Positions 28,261-36,922 are shown, counted from the first letter of the stretch. The stretch is DNA of 64,000 bases from Streptomyces globosus (GCF_003325375.1 NZ_CP030862.1:2111501-2175500), one strand, 5' to 3'. Made by a program: numbers and translations. The notes: generated from the sequence alone by a model not told the origin.

Positions 28261-29556
28261 ATGCCCGCCGCATCCCCGGACCGCACCGGAGGCCCCGCCC
28301 CCGCAGAAGGCGCCGTCCCCGACGTGTTCGACCCGCGCCTGTACGCCGCGGGCATCCCGCACGACCGCTACCGGCTGCTGCGCGACCGCCATCCCGTCGC
28401 CTGGCAGGACGAACCCGAGGTGCTGGGCTGGCCGGCCGGCCCCGGCTTCTGGGCCGTCACCCGGCACGCCGACGTCGTCCGCGTCCTGCGCGACCACACC
28501 GCCTACTCCTCCTGGGCCGGCGCCACCCAGATCCGCGATCCCGACCCCGCCGACCTGCCGTTCCTGCGCAGGACCATGCTCAACCAGGACCCGCCCGGCC
28601 ACGGCCGGCTGCGCCGCACCGTCTCCCGCGCGTTCACGCCCGCCCGGGTCGACGCCTTCGCGGACCGCGTCCGCGAACGCGCCCGCACGCTCCTCGCCGG
28701 CGCCCGCGCGAAGGCCGAGGACGGCGCCTGCGACGTGGTCCCCGCCGTCACCGACGAGTACGCGCTGCTCAACCTGACCGACCTGCTGGGCATCCCGGCC
28801 GCCGACCGCGGCCTGCTCCTCGACTGGACCGTGCGCGTCATCGGCTACCAGGATCCCGAGGACGCCCCCGAGCCGCTGCGCGGGCCCGACGGCACCCCGC
28901 TCAACCCGCGCTCCCCGGCCCTCCTCGGCGAGATGTTCGCGTACGCCCGCGAACTCGCCGGGCACAAGCGGCGCCGGCCCGGCGGCGACGTCATGACGGC
29001 CCTCGCCGAGGCCTCGCTGGAGCCGGCCGAGCTGGAGATGTTCTTCTTCCTGCTGACGGTCGCCGGAAACGACACCGTGCGCTCGGCCGCCCCCGGCGCG
29101 CTGCTCGCCCTCGCCGGCGCCCCGGACGCCTACCGCCGGCTGGCCTCCGGGGCGGTGCCCGCGGACCGCGCCGTCGAGGAGCTGCTGCGCGTGCACCCGC
29201 CGGTGCTCAGCTTCCGCCGTACCGCCGCGGCCGACACCGAGCTGGCCGGCCGGACGATCCGGGCGGGCGACAAGGTCGTCGTCTTCCACGCCTCCGCCAA
29301 CCACGACGAGCGGGTCTTCGCCGACCCCGGGCGCCTGCTCCTGGACCGCTCCCCCAACCCGCACGTCTCCTTCGGCGACGGGCCGCACGTCTGCCTCGGC
29401 GCCCACTTCGCCCGGCTCCAGCTGCGGGTGCTGCTGGAGGAGTGGCGGGCCGCCATGCCCGCCCCCGAACTCGCCGGACCGCCGCGCCGCCTGGTGTCGA
29501 ACTTCATCAACGGGATGGCGCGGCTGCCGCTGCGGGTGTCCGGGCCGCCGCGGTGA
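28261..29556 (+). CDS. cytochrome P450 (CYP125/124-like)
   Basis: A 431-residue P450. The I-helix reads TVAGNDTVRSA, with Asn-Asp instead of the usual His-Glu; AGN(E/D)T is typical of the CYP124/125/142/268 group that hydroxylates sterol side chains or methyl-branched lipids. The ExxR is in VEELLRVHPPVLSFRR and the haem loop FGDGPHVCLGAHFAR contains the Cys ligand. FADPGRLLLDRSPNPH precedes it. The start ATG 28261 is not backed by a clear ribosome site. Its 3' end overlaps the opposite gene by 50 bases. No sterol catabolic genes are seen nearby. Confidence 0.9.
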   Translation: MPAASPDRTGGPAPAEGAVPDVFDPRLYAAGIPHDRYRLLRDRHPVAWQDEPEVLGWPAGPGFWAVTRHADVVRVLRDHTAYSSWAGATQIRDPDPADLPFLRRTMLNQDPPGHGRLRRTVSRAFTPARVDAFADRVRERARTLLAGARAKAEDGACDVVPAVTDEYALLNLTDLLGIPAADRGLLLDWTVRVIGYQDPEDAPEPLRGPDGTPLNPRSPALLGEMFAYARELAGHKRRRPGGDVMTALAEASLEPAELEMFFFLLTVAGNDTVRSAAPGALLALAGAPDAYRRLASGAVPADRAVEELLRVHPPVLSFRRTAAADTELAGRTIRAGDKVVVFHASANHDERVFADPGRLLLDRSPNPHVSFGDGPHVCLGAHFARLQLRVLLEEWRAAMPAPELAGPPRRLVSNFINGMARLPLRVSGPPR

Positions 29557-30241
29557 CGTCCTCCAGCAGTTCCACCACGTCGGGCCCGTAGGCCGCCGAG
29601 TTGACCACCTTCAGCACCAGGCAGAACGGGTTGCCGCGGTGCCGGCGGGCCAGCTCCTGGTGGTGGCGGGCGAGGTAGCGGGCCCCGGCCTGGTTGCTGA
29701 CGGCCGTCTGACCGGATATCAGGAACACCGGCCGGGTGCCCGGGCCGCTCGTCAGCCGGGCCAGGACGACGTGCTCGGCCCGGCCCTTGGACCACCGGTA
29801 CGTCTGCCCGCCCACCCGGATCGCCCCCCGGTCCGGGCCCGGATCCGTCGACACGTCGACGGAGACCCCCGGCAGCATCGACTCCAGGTGGGCGGCCGTC
29901 CGGGCGTTCGAGACGGGCCCGCCGACGCAGAACTCGGCCCGCTCGCCGAACCCCTGGCGGACCGTGTCGTGCGCGACGATCTGGACGTTCGCCCCGCAGT
30001 CCTTGATCAGGGCGGATATCTCCAGCAGCGCGAACGCGTCGTTGCGGTGCACCGACCCCTCCGTGCCGCCCATCTGCCGGTTCACCACGAACAGGCAGTC
30101 CGAGCCCGTCGGCAGCCCGAAGAACGCCTGCTTGCGGCGCAGCGCACGCCGCCACACGTACGTACGGGTCACCCATCCGAAGCCGCCGCTGATCGCGGTC
30201 GCCGCCAGCCCGAGCACGATGTTCCGCAGGTCTTCGTCCAT
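29507..30241 (-). CDS. membrane-anchored protein of unknown function
   Basis: A 244-residue protein I do not recognise. One membrane span is at residues ~7-25 (IVLGLAATAISGGFGWVTRT), followed by a basic stop-transfer stretch and a cytoplasmic region of ~200 residues. That region looks alpha/beta: SDCLFVVNRQMGG, HRNDAFALLEISALIKDC and GANVQIVAHDT. It includes a possible nucleotide- or ligand-binding fold. The start ATG 30241 is preferred over an upstream one at 30277. It is divergent from gamma-glutamyltranspeptidase, and its last 50 bases overlap the P450 gene tail to tail. Confidence 0.7.
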   Translation of the reverse strand: MDEDLRNIVLGLAATAISGGFGWVTRTYVWRRALRRKQAFFGLPTGSDCLFVVNRQMGGTEGSVHRNDAFALLEISALIKDCGANVQIVAHDTVRQGFGERAEFCVGGPVSNARTAAHLESMLPGVSVDVSTDPGPDRGAIRVGGQTYRWSKGRAEHVVLARLTSGPGTRPVFLISGQTAVSNQAGARYLARHHQELARRHRGNPFCLVLKVVNSAAYGPDVVELLEDVTAAARTPAAAAAPSR

Positions 30242-30406
30242 GTGCCGGATGCTAGTGCCGCGGGCGCGGGGAATCACCGGGTCGCGGCAGCCGAAGTGCC
30301 CGCCGCCGCCGGGCCTTCCTGACGCGGAGGGGGCCGTGAAGTTACAGTGCCGACCGCAGCCCTGTCCCAGGGGGTCCGACAGGCCGTCGCCGACCGGAGG
30401 TACGCC

Positions 30407-32215
30407 ATGCGCCGCCCCGCCCCACGTCTGTTAGCGCTCACAGCCGCCCTCGCCGGGGCCCTCGTGTCCACCGGCGCCGCGGCCCCGCCCGCCCCGGCCG
30501 GGGAGGGCACCCCCGCCAAGACGCCGGTCGCGGTCGGCTGGGGCGGTGTCGTCGCCAGCGTCGACCCCGACGCCACCGCCGCCGGCATCGGCGTGCTCCG
30601 CTCCGGCGGCAACGCCGTCGACGCGGCCGTCGCGACCGCGGCCGCGCTCGGCGTCACCGAGCCGTACTCCGCGGGCATCGGCGGCGGCGGGTACTTCGTC
30701 CACTACGACGCCCGCACCCGCCGCGTCCACACCATCGACGGCCGGGAGACCGCGCCCGCCTCGGCGACCGCCGCCCTCTTCCAGGAGAACGGCGTCCCCA
30801 TCCCGTTCGCGGAGGGCCAGACCAGCGGCCGCGGCGTCGGCGTCCCCGGCACCCCCGCCACGTGGAAGAGCGCCCTCGACGCCTGGGGCACCCGGCCGCT
30901 CAGGCAGCTGCTGAAGCCGGCGGAGAGACTCGCGCGCAGCGGCTTCACGGTGGACGCGACCTTCCGCGCCCAGACCGAGGCCAACGAGGCCCGCTTCAGG
31001 GACTTCCCCGACACCCGGAAGCTGTTCCTGCCCGGCGGCGCCCTGCCCGTCGTCGGCTCCACCTTCAAGAACCCCGACCTCGCGGACACGTACGCGGAGA
31101 TCGCCCGCAAGGGCACCGGGGCCATGTACCGGGGGCCGATCGCCGACGACATCGTCGACACCGTCCGCCGGCCGCCCGTCGACCCGGCCGCCACCCGCAA
31201 CGTCCGCCCCGGCGACCTGACCGCCGCGGACCTGCGCGCGTACACCACCAAGCGGCAGGAGCCGACGCGCATCTCCTACCGCGGCCTCGACGTGTACGGC
31301 ATGGCGCCGTCGTCCTCCGGCGGCACCACCGTCGGCGAGGCGCTGAACATGCTGGAGCGCACCGACCTGGGCCGGCTGTCGCAGACCCAGTACCTGCACC
31401 GCTTCATCGAGGCCTCCCGGATCTCCTTCGCCGACCGCGGCCGCTGGGTCGGCGACCCGGCCTTCGAGCGGGTCCCGACGCGGGAGCTGCTCTCGCAGCG
31501 GTTCGCGGACGCGCGCGGCTGCCTGATCAGGCCCGACCGGGCGCTGGCCAGCCCGCTGGCGCCGGGCGACCCGCGTGACCCGCAGCCGTGCGCCGCGGCC
31601 GGGCAGGCGGTGCCGACCACGTACGAGGGGGAGAACACGACGCACCTGACGGTCGCCGACCGCTGGGGCAGCGTCGTCTCGTACACGCTGACCATCGAGT
31701 CCACCGGAGGCAGCGGGATCACCGTCCCCGGGCGGGGCTTCCTGCTGAACAACGAGCTGACGGACTTCTCCTTCGCCCCGGCCGCCCCCGGTGTGCCGGA
31801 CCCGAACCTGCCGGGGCCCGGCAAGCGGCCGCGCTCGTCGATGTCGCCGACCATCGTGCTGGAGCACGGGCGGCCGGTCCTCGCGGTGGGATCCCCGGGC
31901 GGGGCCACCATCATCACCACGGTGCTGCAGACCCTGACCGGGCACCTGGACCGCGGGCTGCCGCTGGTCGACGCGATCGCCGCGCCGCGCGCCAGCCAGC
32001 GCAACCAGGCCGCCACCGATCTGGAGCCGGGGCTGTGGGACAGCCCGCTGCGCAGCGAACTGGAGGCGCTGGGCCACGCCTTCCGGGTGAACCCGGAGAT
32101 CGGCGCCGCGACCGGCGTACAGCGGCTCCCGGACGGGCGCTGGCTGGCGGCCGCGGAGCGCACCCGGCGCGGCGGGGGCTCGGCGATGGCGGTCCACCCG
32201 CACGGCAGGCCGTGA
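30407..32215 (+). CDS. ggt: gamma-glutamyltranspeptidase
   Basis: A 602-residue secreted enzyme that cleaves or transfers the gamma-glutamyl group of glutathione and related peptides. A signal peptide precedes the large subunit (GGNAVDAAVATAAALGVTEP, GIGGGGYFVHYDA, DGRETAP). Self-cleavage is expected before the catalytic Thr in TYEGENTTHLTVAD. The small subunit has the oxyanion-hole and substrate loop NNELTDFSF, SSMSPTIV and GSPGGATII. The start ATG 30407 is behind CCGGAGG. Codon 9 is TTA (30431-30433), so translation should depend on the bldA tRNA in Streptomyces. Confidence 0.95.
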   Translation: MRRPAPRLLALTAALAGALVSTGAAAPPAPAGEGTPAKTPVAVGWGGVVASVDPDATAAGIGVLRSGGNAVDAAVATAAALGVTEPYSAGIGGGGYFVHYDARTRRVHTIDGRETAPASATAALFQENGVPIPFAEGQTSGRGVGVPGTPATWKSALDAWGTRPLRQLLKPAERLARSGFTVDATFRAQTEANEARFRDFPDTRKLFLPGGALPVVGSTFKNPDLADTYAEIARKGTGAMYRGPIADDIVDTVRRPPVDPAATRNVRPGDLTAADLRAYTTKRQEPTRISYRGLDVYGMAPSSSGGTTVGEALNMLERTDLGRLSQTQYLHRFIEASRISFADRGRWVGDPAFERVPTRELLSQRFADARGCLIRPDRALASPLAPGDPRDPQPCAAAGQAVPTTYEGENTTHLTVADRWGSVVSYTLTIESTGGSGITVPGRGFLLNNELTDFSFAPAAPGVPDPNLPGPGKRPRSSMSPTIVLEHGRPVLAVGSPGGATIITTVLQTLTGHLDRGLPLVDAIAAPRASQRNQAATDLEPGLWDSPLRSELEALGHAFRVNPEIGAATGVQRLPDGRWLAAAERTRRGGGSAMAVHPHGRP

Positions 32216-32279
32216 CGCCGGGCCGGGCGTGACGCCGGGCCGCGGGTGAGCCGGGACCGGGCTCCGCGCGGGCCGGCGG

Positions 32280-33047
32280 TCACGGTGCGGTGAGGATCCG
32301 GGGGCCGGCGGCGGTGACGGCGACCGTGTGCTCCGCGTGGGCGGCGCGGCTGCCGTCGGCGGTGCGCAGGGTCCAGCCGTCCCCGTCGCAGGTGTAGTCG
32401 TCCGTCCCGCCCGCGATCAGCATCGGCTCGATCGCCAGGACCATGCCGGGGCGCAGCGGCATGCCGCGCCCCGGCCGGCCCTCGTTGGGAACGCCCGGGT
32501 CCTCGTGCATCCCGCGGCCCACGCCGTGCCCGCCGAACCCGTCGGGGATGCCGTATCCGGCCGAGCGGCAGACCGTCCCGACCGCGTGGGCGATGTCCCC
32601 GATCCGGTTGCCGGGGACGGCGGCGGCGATGCCGGCGGCGAGGGCGGCCTCCGCCGTCTCGACGAGCCGCAGGTCGGCGGGGCGGGGGCGGCCGACCGTG
32701 AAGCTGACGGCGGCGTCCCCGACCCATCCGCGCAGGCGGGCGCCGAAGTCGACGCTGACCAGGTCACCGTCGGCGAGGGGGCGGTCGTCCGGGATGCCGT
32801 GCACGATCGCGTCGTTGACCGAGATGCACGCCGTCGCGGGGAAGGGCACCGGGGCGAACCGCGGCCGGTAGCCGAGGAACGGCGAGGACGCCCCCGCCTC
32901 CGCGAGCACCCCGCGCGCCACCCGGTCCAGGGCCCGGGGCGTCACCCCGACGCGCGCGGCCGCGCGCACCGCGGCGAGGGAGCGGCCCACGACGCGGCCC
33001 GCGGCGCGCATCTCGTCGATCTGCTTGTCCGTCTTCAACTGCACCAT
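32280..33047 (-). CDS. map: methionine aminopeptidase type I
   Basis: A 255-residue enzyme that removes the initiator Met from new proteins. Metal ligands are seen in VSVDFGARLRGWVGDAAVSF (two Asp), FGGHGVGRGMHEDP (His), VLAIEPML (Glu) and AHAEHTVAV (Glu). ACISVNDAIVHGIPDDRPL is a family signature. Streptomyces usually has several map genes, and this one faces a small XRE regulator. The ~65 bases between carry an operator-like array, so this copy is probably regulated rather than housekeeping. Confidence 0.93.
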   Translation of the reverse strand: MVQLKTDKQIDEMRAAGRVVGRSLAAVRAAARVGVTPRALDRVARGVLAEAGASSPFLGYRPRFAPVPFPATACISVNDAIVHGIPDDRPLADGDLVSVDFGARLRGWVGDAAVSFTVGRPRPADLRLVETAEAALAAGIAAAVPGNRIGDIAHAVGTVCRSAGYGIPDGFGGHGVGRGMHEDPGVPNEGRPGRGMPLRPGMVLAIEPMLIAGGTDDYTCDGDGWTLRTADGSRAAHAEHTVAVTAAGPRILTAP

Positions 33048-33053
33048 GCCAAT

Positions 33054-33078
33054 AACTATACCGGTATAACTTTACCGG
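33054..33078. promoter_or_regulatory. operator-like array between map and XRE gene
   Basis: A perfect 12-bp palindrome TATACCGGTATA (33057-33068) overlaps two direct copies of AACTWTACCGG (33054-33064 and 33068-33078) spaced 14 bases apart. The stretch is strikingly AT-rich for this genome. It probably binds the adjacent XRE protein and covers both promoters. Confidence 0.65.
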
Positions 33079-33112
33079 GATTGTTGTTGGGGGCCGGCGG
33101 TACGATGGGGCC

Positions 33113-33364
33113 ATGGTCCGTACCCCCCTCACCCCCGAAGAGCGCGAGCGCGGCGAACGCCTCGGCGGCCTGCTCCGCGAGGCCCGCGGCGGGCGCAGCA
33201 TGGTCGAGGTCGCGGCGGCGGCCGGGCTGTCCGCCGAGACCCTCCGCAAGATCGAGACCGGGCGGGCGCCCACCCCGGCCTTCTTCACCGTCGCCGCGCT
33301 GGCGCAGGCGCTCGGCCTCTCCCTGGACGACGTCGTCCGCCGCTGCGCCCTCGTCCCGGCCTGA
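33113..33364 (+). CDS. small XRE-family transcriptional regulator
   Basis: An 83-residue protein that is almost entirely one Cro/C1-type helix-turn-helix: RLGGLLREARGGRSMVEVAA, then AGLSAETLRKIETGRAPTPA and VAALAQALGLSLDDVV. It has no sensor domain. It is divergent from map with a palindromic AT-rich site between, so it most likely represses itself and that aminopeptidase gene. The start ATG 33113 follows GATGGGGCC. Confidence 0.88.
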   Translation: MVRTPLTPEERERGERLGGLLREARGGRSMVEVAAAAGLSAETLRKIETGRAPTPAFFTVAALAQALGLSLDDVVRRCALVPA

Positions 33365-33449
33365 CCGGCCGGAGGCCCGGGGTGCCCCGGGCGGGCCGAA
33401 CGGACCAATCCGGGATGGGAGCGGCGGGCCGCGGGGCAAGCGTGAGGGC

Positions 33450-33641
33450 GTGTCAGAGAGCAACGCGCCCCAGCGCCTCGGAATCGGACTCCTCGGCGCG
33501 GTCCTCGCCGCCGGCCTGCTCGTCGCCGCCTGCGCGGCCCCCGAAGACGCCCCGCACCGTACGGGCGCCCCGGGCGGCACCGCGCCCCGCGGCCCCGCAC
33601 CCGCCCCACCGGACGGCCGCGACCCGGCCGGCGTGCCGTAG
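33450..33641 (+). CDS. small lipoprotein (63 aa)
   Basis: A 63-residue predicted lipoprotein. The hydrophobic signal IGLLGAVLAAGLLVAAC ends in the lipobox VAAC, followed by ~35 residues rich in Pro, Gly and Ala with no fold signature. It starts at GTG 33450, nine bases before the PPOX gene by end-to-start distance. Function is unknown. Confidence 0.6.
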   Translation: MSESNAPQRLGIGLLGAVLAAGLLVAACAAPEDAPHRTGAPGGTAPRGPAPAPPDGRDPAGVP

Positions 33642-33650
33642 CCTCGCGGG

Positions 33651-34031
33651 ATGACCCTCGAAGAGCTCGGACGCGGCAAGTACGTCAGCCTCACCACGTA
33701 CCGGAAGGACGGCACGGCCGTCGCCACGCCCGTGTGGGCGGTCGCGGACGGCGGCGAGCTGTTCGTCTGGACGCGCAGCGACTCCTGGAAGGTCAAGCGG
33801 ATCCGGAACAACGGCCGGGTCTCGCTCGCACCGTGCGACGTCCGCGGGCGCGTCGAGCCGGGCGCCGGCGTCCTGGAGGGAACGGCGCGGATCCTTGACG
33901 CGGACGGGCTGAAGCGGGTGCGGCGGCTGATGTCGCGCAAGTACACCTGGCAGTTCTGGGCGGTGGACCTGCCCGCCGCGGCCGCCCGCCTCGGCAAGCG
34001 CCCGCACGTGGCGATCGCCATCCGCACGTGA
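33651..34031 (+). CDS. PPOX-class F420-dependent enzyme
   Basis: A 126-residue split beta-barrel protein of the pyridoxamine 5'-phosphate oxidase-like class, common in actinobacteria where most bind coenzyme F420. Features are YVSLTTYRKDGTAVATPVWA, LFVWTRSDSWKVKRIRNNGR and the C-terminal FWAVDLPAAAARLGKRPHVA. It probably carries out an F420H2-dependent reduction of an unknown substrate; FMN use cannot be ruled out. It follows the small lipoprotein gene closely. Confidence 0.85.
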   Translation: MTLEELGRGKYVSLTTYRKDGTAVATPVWAVADGGELFVWTRSDSWKVKRIRNNGRVSLAPCDVRGRVEPGAGVLEGTARILDADGLKRVRRLMSRKYTWQFWAVDLPAAAARLGKRPHVAIAIRT

Positions 34032-34076
34032 GGCGCCCGTAGCCCGCCCGTAACACGGGTGGTATCCAATGCGGCA

Positions 34077-35912
34077 ATGGAGACCGCGACCTCGCCGGCG
34101 ACCGCACGACTCTCCGGCTACTTACGAGGCCTGACCCGGCGGCTGGATCCGGGGGCCGGCTGGTACGGGGAGTTCCTGCGCCGGGACCCCGAGGGGCTGC
34201 GGGCCTGCCTGGAGGGCGAGGCGCTGCCGCCGTGGGACGTGGTGGAGTCGCTGCTCGCCGACCTGGAGGCGGCCAGCGGCGCCGGCATCGCGGCCCGCGA
34301 GGTCCGCTACGCGGCCTGGCTGCGCGCCGAGGCGGCCGCCGAGTGGGACCGCCTGCCCGGCGGCGCGGAGGAACTCCGCGCCCATGTCGCGGCCGCCGCC
34401 GCCCAGCGCACCGCCTGCGAAGCCGCCCTGCACGCCCTGACGGCCCGCCTCGCGGGGGCGGCCGACCGCACGGAGGCGGCGGCCCTCGCGTCCGAACACG
34501 CCTGGCTCCGCGACGACACGGCCCGCGCCGCATCCCGCCACGCGGACCTCACCGCCCGCCTGGCCGCCCTCGCGCCCGCCCCGGGCCCCGCACACCCCGC
34601 CGACGCCCTCCCTGCCGTACCCGCCCAGCCGTACGCACGGCCTCCGGCGTCGGGCGGAGGCGGCGGGGAGGGGCAGGGCCGTCCAGCGCGCAGCGAACCG
34701 GCGCGAGGCGGAGAGCCCGCCCCCGACCGCACGCCGCCGGCCCCGCCGACGGCGGTGCAGCCGGGGCACAGCCCTTTGGGCGGTGCGGCCCCCCATCCGC
34801 CGCCGGCGCCCGTCCAGGGCGCCCACCCCGCCTCGGACGAGGCGCCGGACCCGGGCCTGTACGGGGCGGGCCGTCCCGGCGGGACCGGCTCCGCAGGTGT
34901 GCCGCCCGCAGGCACCGCACGGCGGGCGCCCGCCGCCCACCCGGCCGACCCGCCGCAGGCGGGGCCCGCCCGCCAGGCCCCGCGCGGGGCGGAGGACGCG
35001 GACCGCTCCGCGGAGGGCGGCTTCCCGGGCGGTGCCCCGGCCGCCGGCGACACGGAGCCGGACGGCGGTGCCGGCTCCGCCGTCGCGCCGCCGTCGCGGC
35101 GGCGGGCGCGGAAGGCGGGCGGGGCGCGGTACGCGGGCGCGGCGGCCGCGGAGGACGCGCCGCCGACAGGGGTTCCGTACGACGCCGGGCCGGTACCGGC
35201 ACCGGCGCCGGCCCCGCGGGGCGCGCGGTTTGCGGGGGCGTCGGAAGCGGCCGCAGCCGACCCTGCCGCCACCGACCCGGCCGCCGCCGGAGCCGCCGCC
35301 CGTCCCGTCGCGGCCCCGTCCTCCGCCGCGAGCGGAACTGCCCCTGCCGCCGGGCCTGTTGTGGGCCCCGGCGCCGCCGACGGACCGGCGGCCGACATCG
35401 GGTGGACCGTGCGGGAGCTGGCCGGGCTGCGGGGCGCCGGGCGGGGCGGGGAGGCGTACGCCCTGCTGTGTGCGGCGGCCGGCTGGCCGCCCGAGCGGCT
35501 GCCCGCGCTCGCCGACGCGCTGGGGCGCGCCGGGCTCGGCGCGGACTGGGCCACCCTGCTGTGGGAGGCGGCCGCGCTGCCGCCCGAACGGCTCGCGGCG
35601 GTCGCGGCCGCGCTCGGGGCGGCCGGGCGGCACGCCGACTGCGCGGCGCTGCTGCGCCAGGGCGTGGCCCGGCCCGCCGCCGACATCGCCCAGGCCGCCA
35701 CCGCGCTCCTCGACGCCGGCCGGGAGCGCGAGGCCGACGCCGTCCTGGAGGCGTTCGTACGGGCCCGGACCGCGGAGGACGCAGCCCGCACCGCCCGCCG
35801 CGACCCCGACCGGCTCGTCCCCCGCCTGCTGCGCGCCGCCGAGGCCGTCTCCGCAGGACACCGCCGCGACCTCGTCCACGCCCTGCGCGTCGCGAAACTC
35901 CCCGACTCCTGA
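34077..35912 (+). CDS. Ala/Pro-rich three-part protein of unknown function with TTA codon
   Basis: A 611-residue protein with three visible parts. Residues 1-175 are helical with Ala/Arg/Glu-rich heptad-like stretches (YLRGLTRRLDPGAGWYGEFL, TACEAALHALTARLAGAADR). Residues ~175-440 are a low-complexity Ala/Pro/Gly linker. Residues ~440-611 are again helical with short repeats (LPALADALGRAGLGADWATL, RLAAVAAALGAAGRHADCAA), like TPR or HEAT helices. Codon 16 is TTA (34122-34124), pointing to bldA-dependent expression. I do not recognise a named family; a scaffold or regulatory role is possible. ATG 34077 is chosen; GTG 34059 would add six residues. Confidence 0.7.
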   Translation: METATSPATARLSGYLRGLTRRLDPGAGWYGEFLRRDPEGLRACLEGEALPPWDVVESLLADLEAASGAGIAAREVRYAAWLRAEAAAEWDRLPGGAEELRAHVAAAAAQRTACEAALHALTARLAGAADRTEAAALASEHAWLRDDTARAASRHADLTARLAALAPAPGPAHPADALPAVPAQPYARPPASGGGGGEGQGRPARSEPARGGEPAPDRTPPAPPTAVQPGHSPLGGAAPHPPPAPVQGAHPASDEAPDPGLYGAGRPGGTGSAGVPPAGTARRAPAAHPADPPQAGPARQAPRGAEDADRSAEGGFPGGAPAAGDTEPDGGAGSAVAPPSRRRARKAGGARYAGAAAAEDAPPTGVPYDAGPVPAPAPAPRGARFAGASEAAAADPAATDPAAAGAAARPVAAPSSAASGTAPAAGPVVGPGAADGPAADIGWTVRELAGLRGAGRGGEAYALLCAAAGWPPERLPALADALGRAGLGADWATLLWEAAALPPERLAAVAAALGAAGRHADCAALLRQGVARPAADIAQAATALLDAGREREADAVLEAFVRARTAEDAARTARRDPDRLVPRLLRAAEAVSAGHRRDLVHALRVAKLPDS

Positions 35913-36023
35913 ACCGACCACCCTGTGAACGAGTCTGACCGAGCCGTGCGCGATTGCGACCGACTGCTCCAACCGTGCAAGGCGGTCTTGCCCCGCCGTG
36001 TGACGGGGCCTACGTTCTACTCC

Positions 36024-36048
36024 CTACGCACACCGTCTACGTGCGTAG
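36024..36048. promoter_or_regulatory. inverted repeat upstream of the pyrimidine operon, candidate operator
   Basis: A perfect 8-bp inverted repeat CTACGCAC-N9-GTGCGTAG lies 32 bases before the start of the ureidopropionase gene and upstream of its GAGGAG ribosome site. Extra CTACG/TTCTAC copies surround it. No regulator gene is adjacent, so the binding protein is unknown. Confidence 0.55.
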
Positions 36049-36079
36049 AAGTCGGCGTTCCCGTCGCGAGGAGCAGCTC

Positions 36080-36922
36080 ATGGCCCAAGTCGTCCGCGCC
36101 GCACTCGTCCAGGCCACCTGGACCGGAGACACCGAGTCGATGATCGCCAAACACGAGGCGCACGCCCGCGCGGCGGCCGCCCAAGGCGCGCGGATCATCG
36201 GGTTCCAGGAGGTCTTCAACGCCCCGTACTTCTGCCAGGTGCAGGAGCCCGAGCACTACCGCTGGGCGGAGCCCGTCCCCGACGGCCCCACCGTCCGCCG
36301 CATGCAGGACCTCGCCCGCGAGACCGGCATGGTCATCGTCGTCCCCGTCTTCGAGATCGAGGGCCCCGGCTTCCACTACAACACCGCCGCCGTCATCGAC
36401 GCCGACGGCAGCTACCTCGGCAAGTACCGCAAGCACCACATCCCGCAGGTCAAGGGCTTCTGGGAGAAGTACTACTTCCGCCCCGGCAACCTCGGCTGGC
36501 CGGTCTTCGACACCGCCGTGGGCAAGGTCGGCGTCTACATCTGCTACGACCGCCACTTCCCCGAGGGCTGGCGCGCCCTCGGCCTCGCCGGCGCCCAGCT
36601 CGTCTACAACCCCTCCGCCACCCACCGCGGCCTGTCCGCACACCTGTGGCAGCTGGAGCAGCCCGCCTCCGCCGTCGCGAACGAGTACTTCATCGCCGCG
36701 ATCAACCGCGTCGGCCGCGAGGAGTACGGCGACAACGACTTCTACGGCACCAGCTACTTCGTCGACCCCCGCGGGCAGTTCGTCGGGGACGTCGCAAGCG
36801 ACAAGGAGGAGGAACTCCTCGTCCGCGACCTGGACTTCGACCTCATCGCGCAGGTCCGCACCCAGTGGGCCTTCTACCGCGACCGCCGCCCCGACGCCTA
36901 CGGAGGGCTCGTACAGCCGTGA
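36080..36922 (+). CDS. pydC: beta-ureidopropionase / N-carbamoyl amidohydrolase (nitrilase superfamily)
   Basis: A 280-residue carbon-nitrogen hydrolase that splits N-carbamoyl-beta-alanine or another N-carbamoyl amino acid to the amino acid, CO2 and ammonia. The Glu-Lys-Cys triad is visible: Glu in IIGFQEVFNAPYF, Lys in LGKYRKHHIPQV and Cys in VGVYICYDRHFPEGW. The start ATG 36080 has GAGGAG at 36068-36073. It leads a four-gene operon with a class III aminotransferase, a dihydropyrimidinase and a luciferase-like oxidoreductase, the context expected for reductive pyrimidine or hydantoin breakdown. The symbol is by pathway context. Confidence 0.9.
   Translation: MAQVVRAALVQATWTGDTESMIAKHEAHARAAAAQGARIIGFQEVFNAPYFCQVQEPEHYRWAEPVPDGPTVRRMQDLARETGMVIVVPVFEIEGPGFHYNTAAVIDADGSYLGKYRKHHIPQVKGFWEKYYFRPGNLGWPVFDTAVGKVGVYICYDRHFPEGWRALGLAGAQLVYNPSATHRGLSAHLWQLEQPASAVANEYFIAAINRVGREEYGDNDFYGTSYFVDPRGQFVGDVASDKEEELLVRDLDFDLIAQVRTQWAFYRDRRPDAYGGLVQP

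Noticed and set aside
34122..35980. Two long minus-strand frames opposite the Ala/Pro-rich gene
   Set aside because: They are low-complexity products of high G+C opposite a gene with normal third-position bias, and have no recognisable motif.
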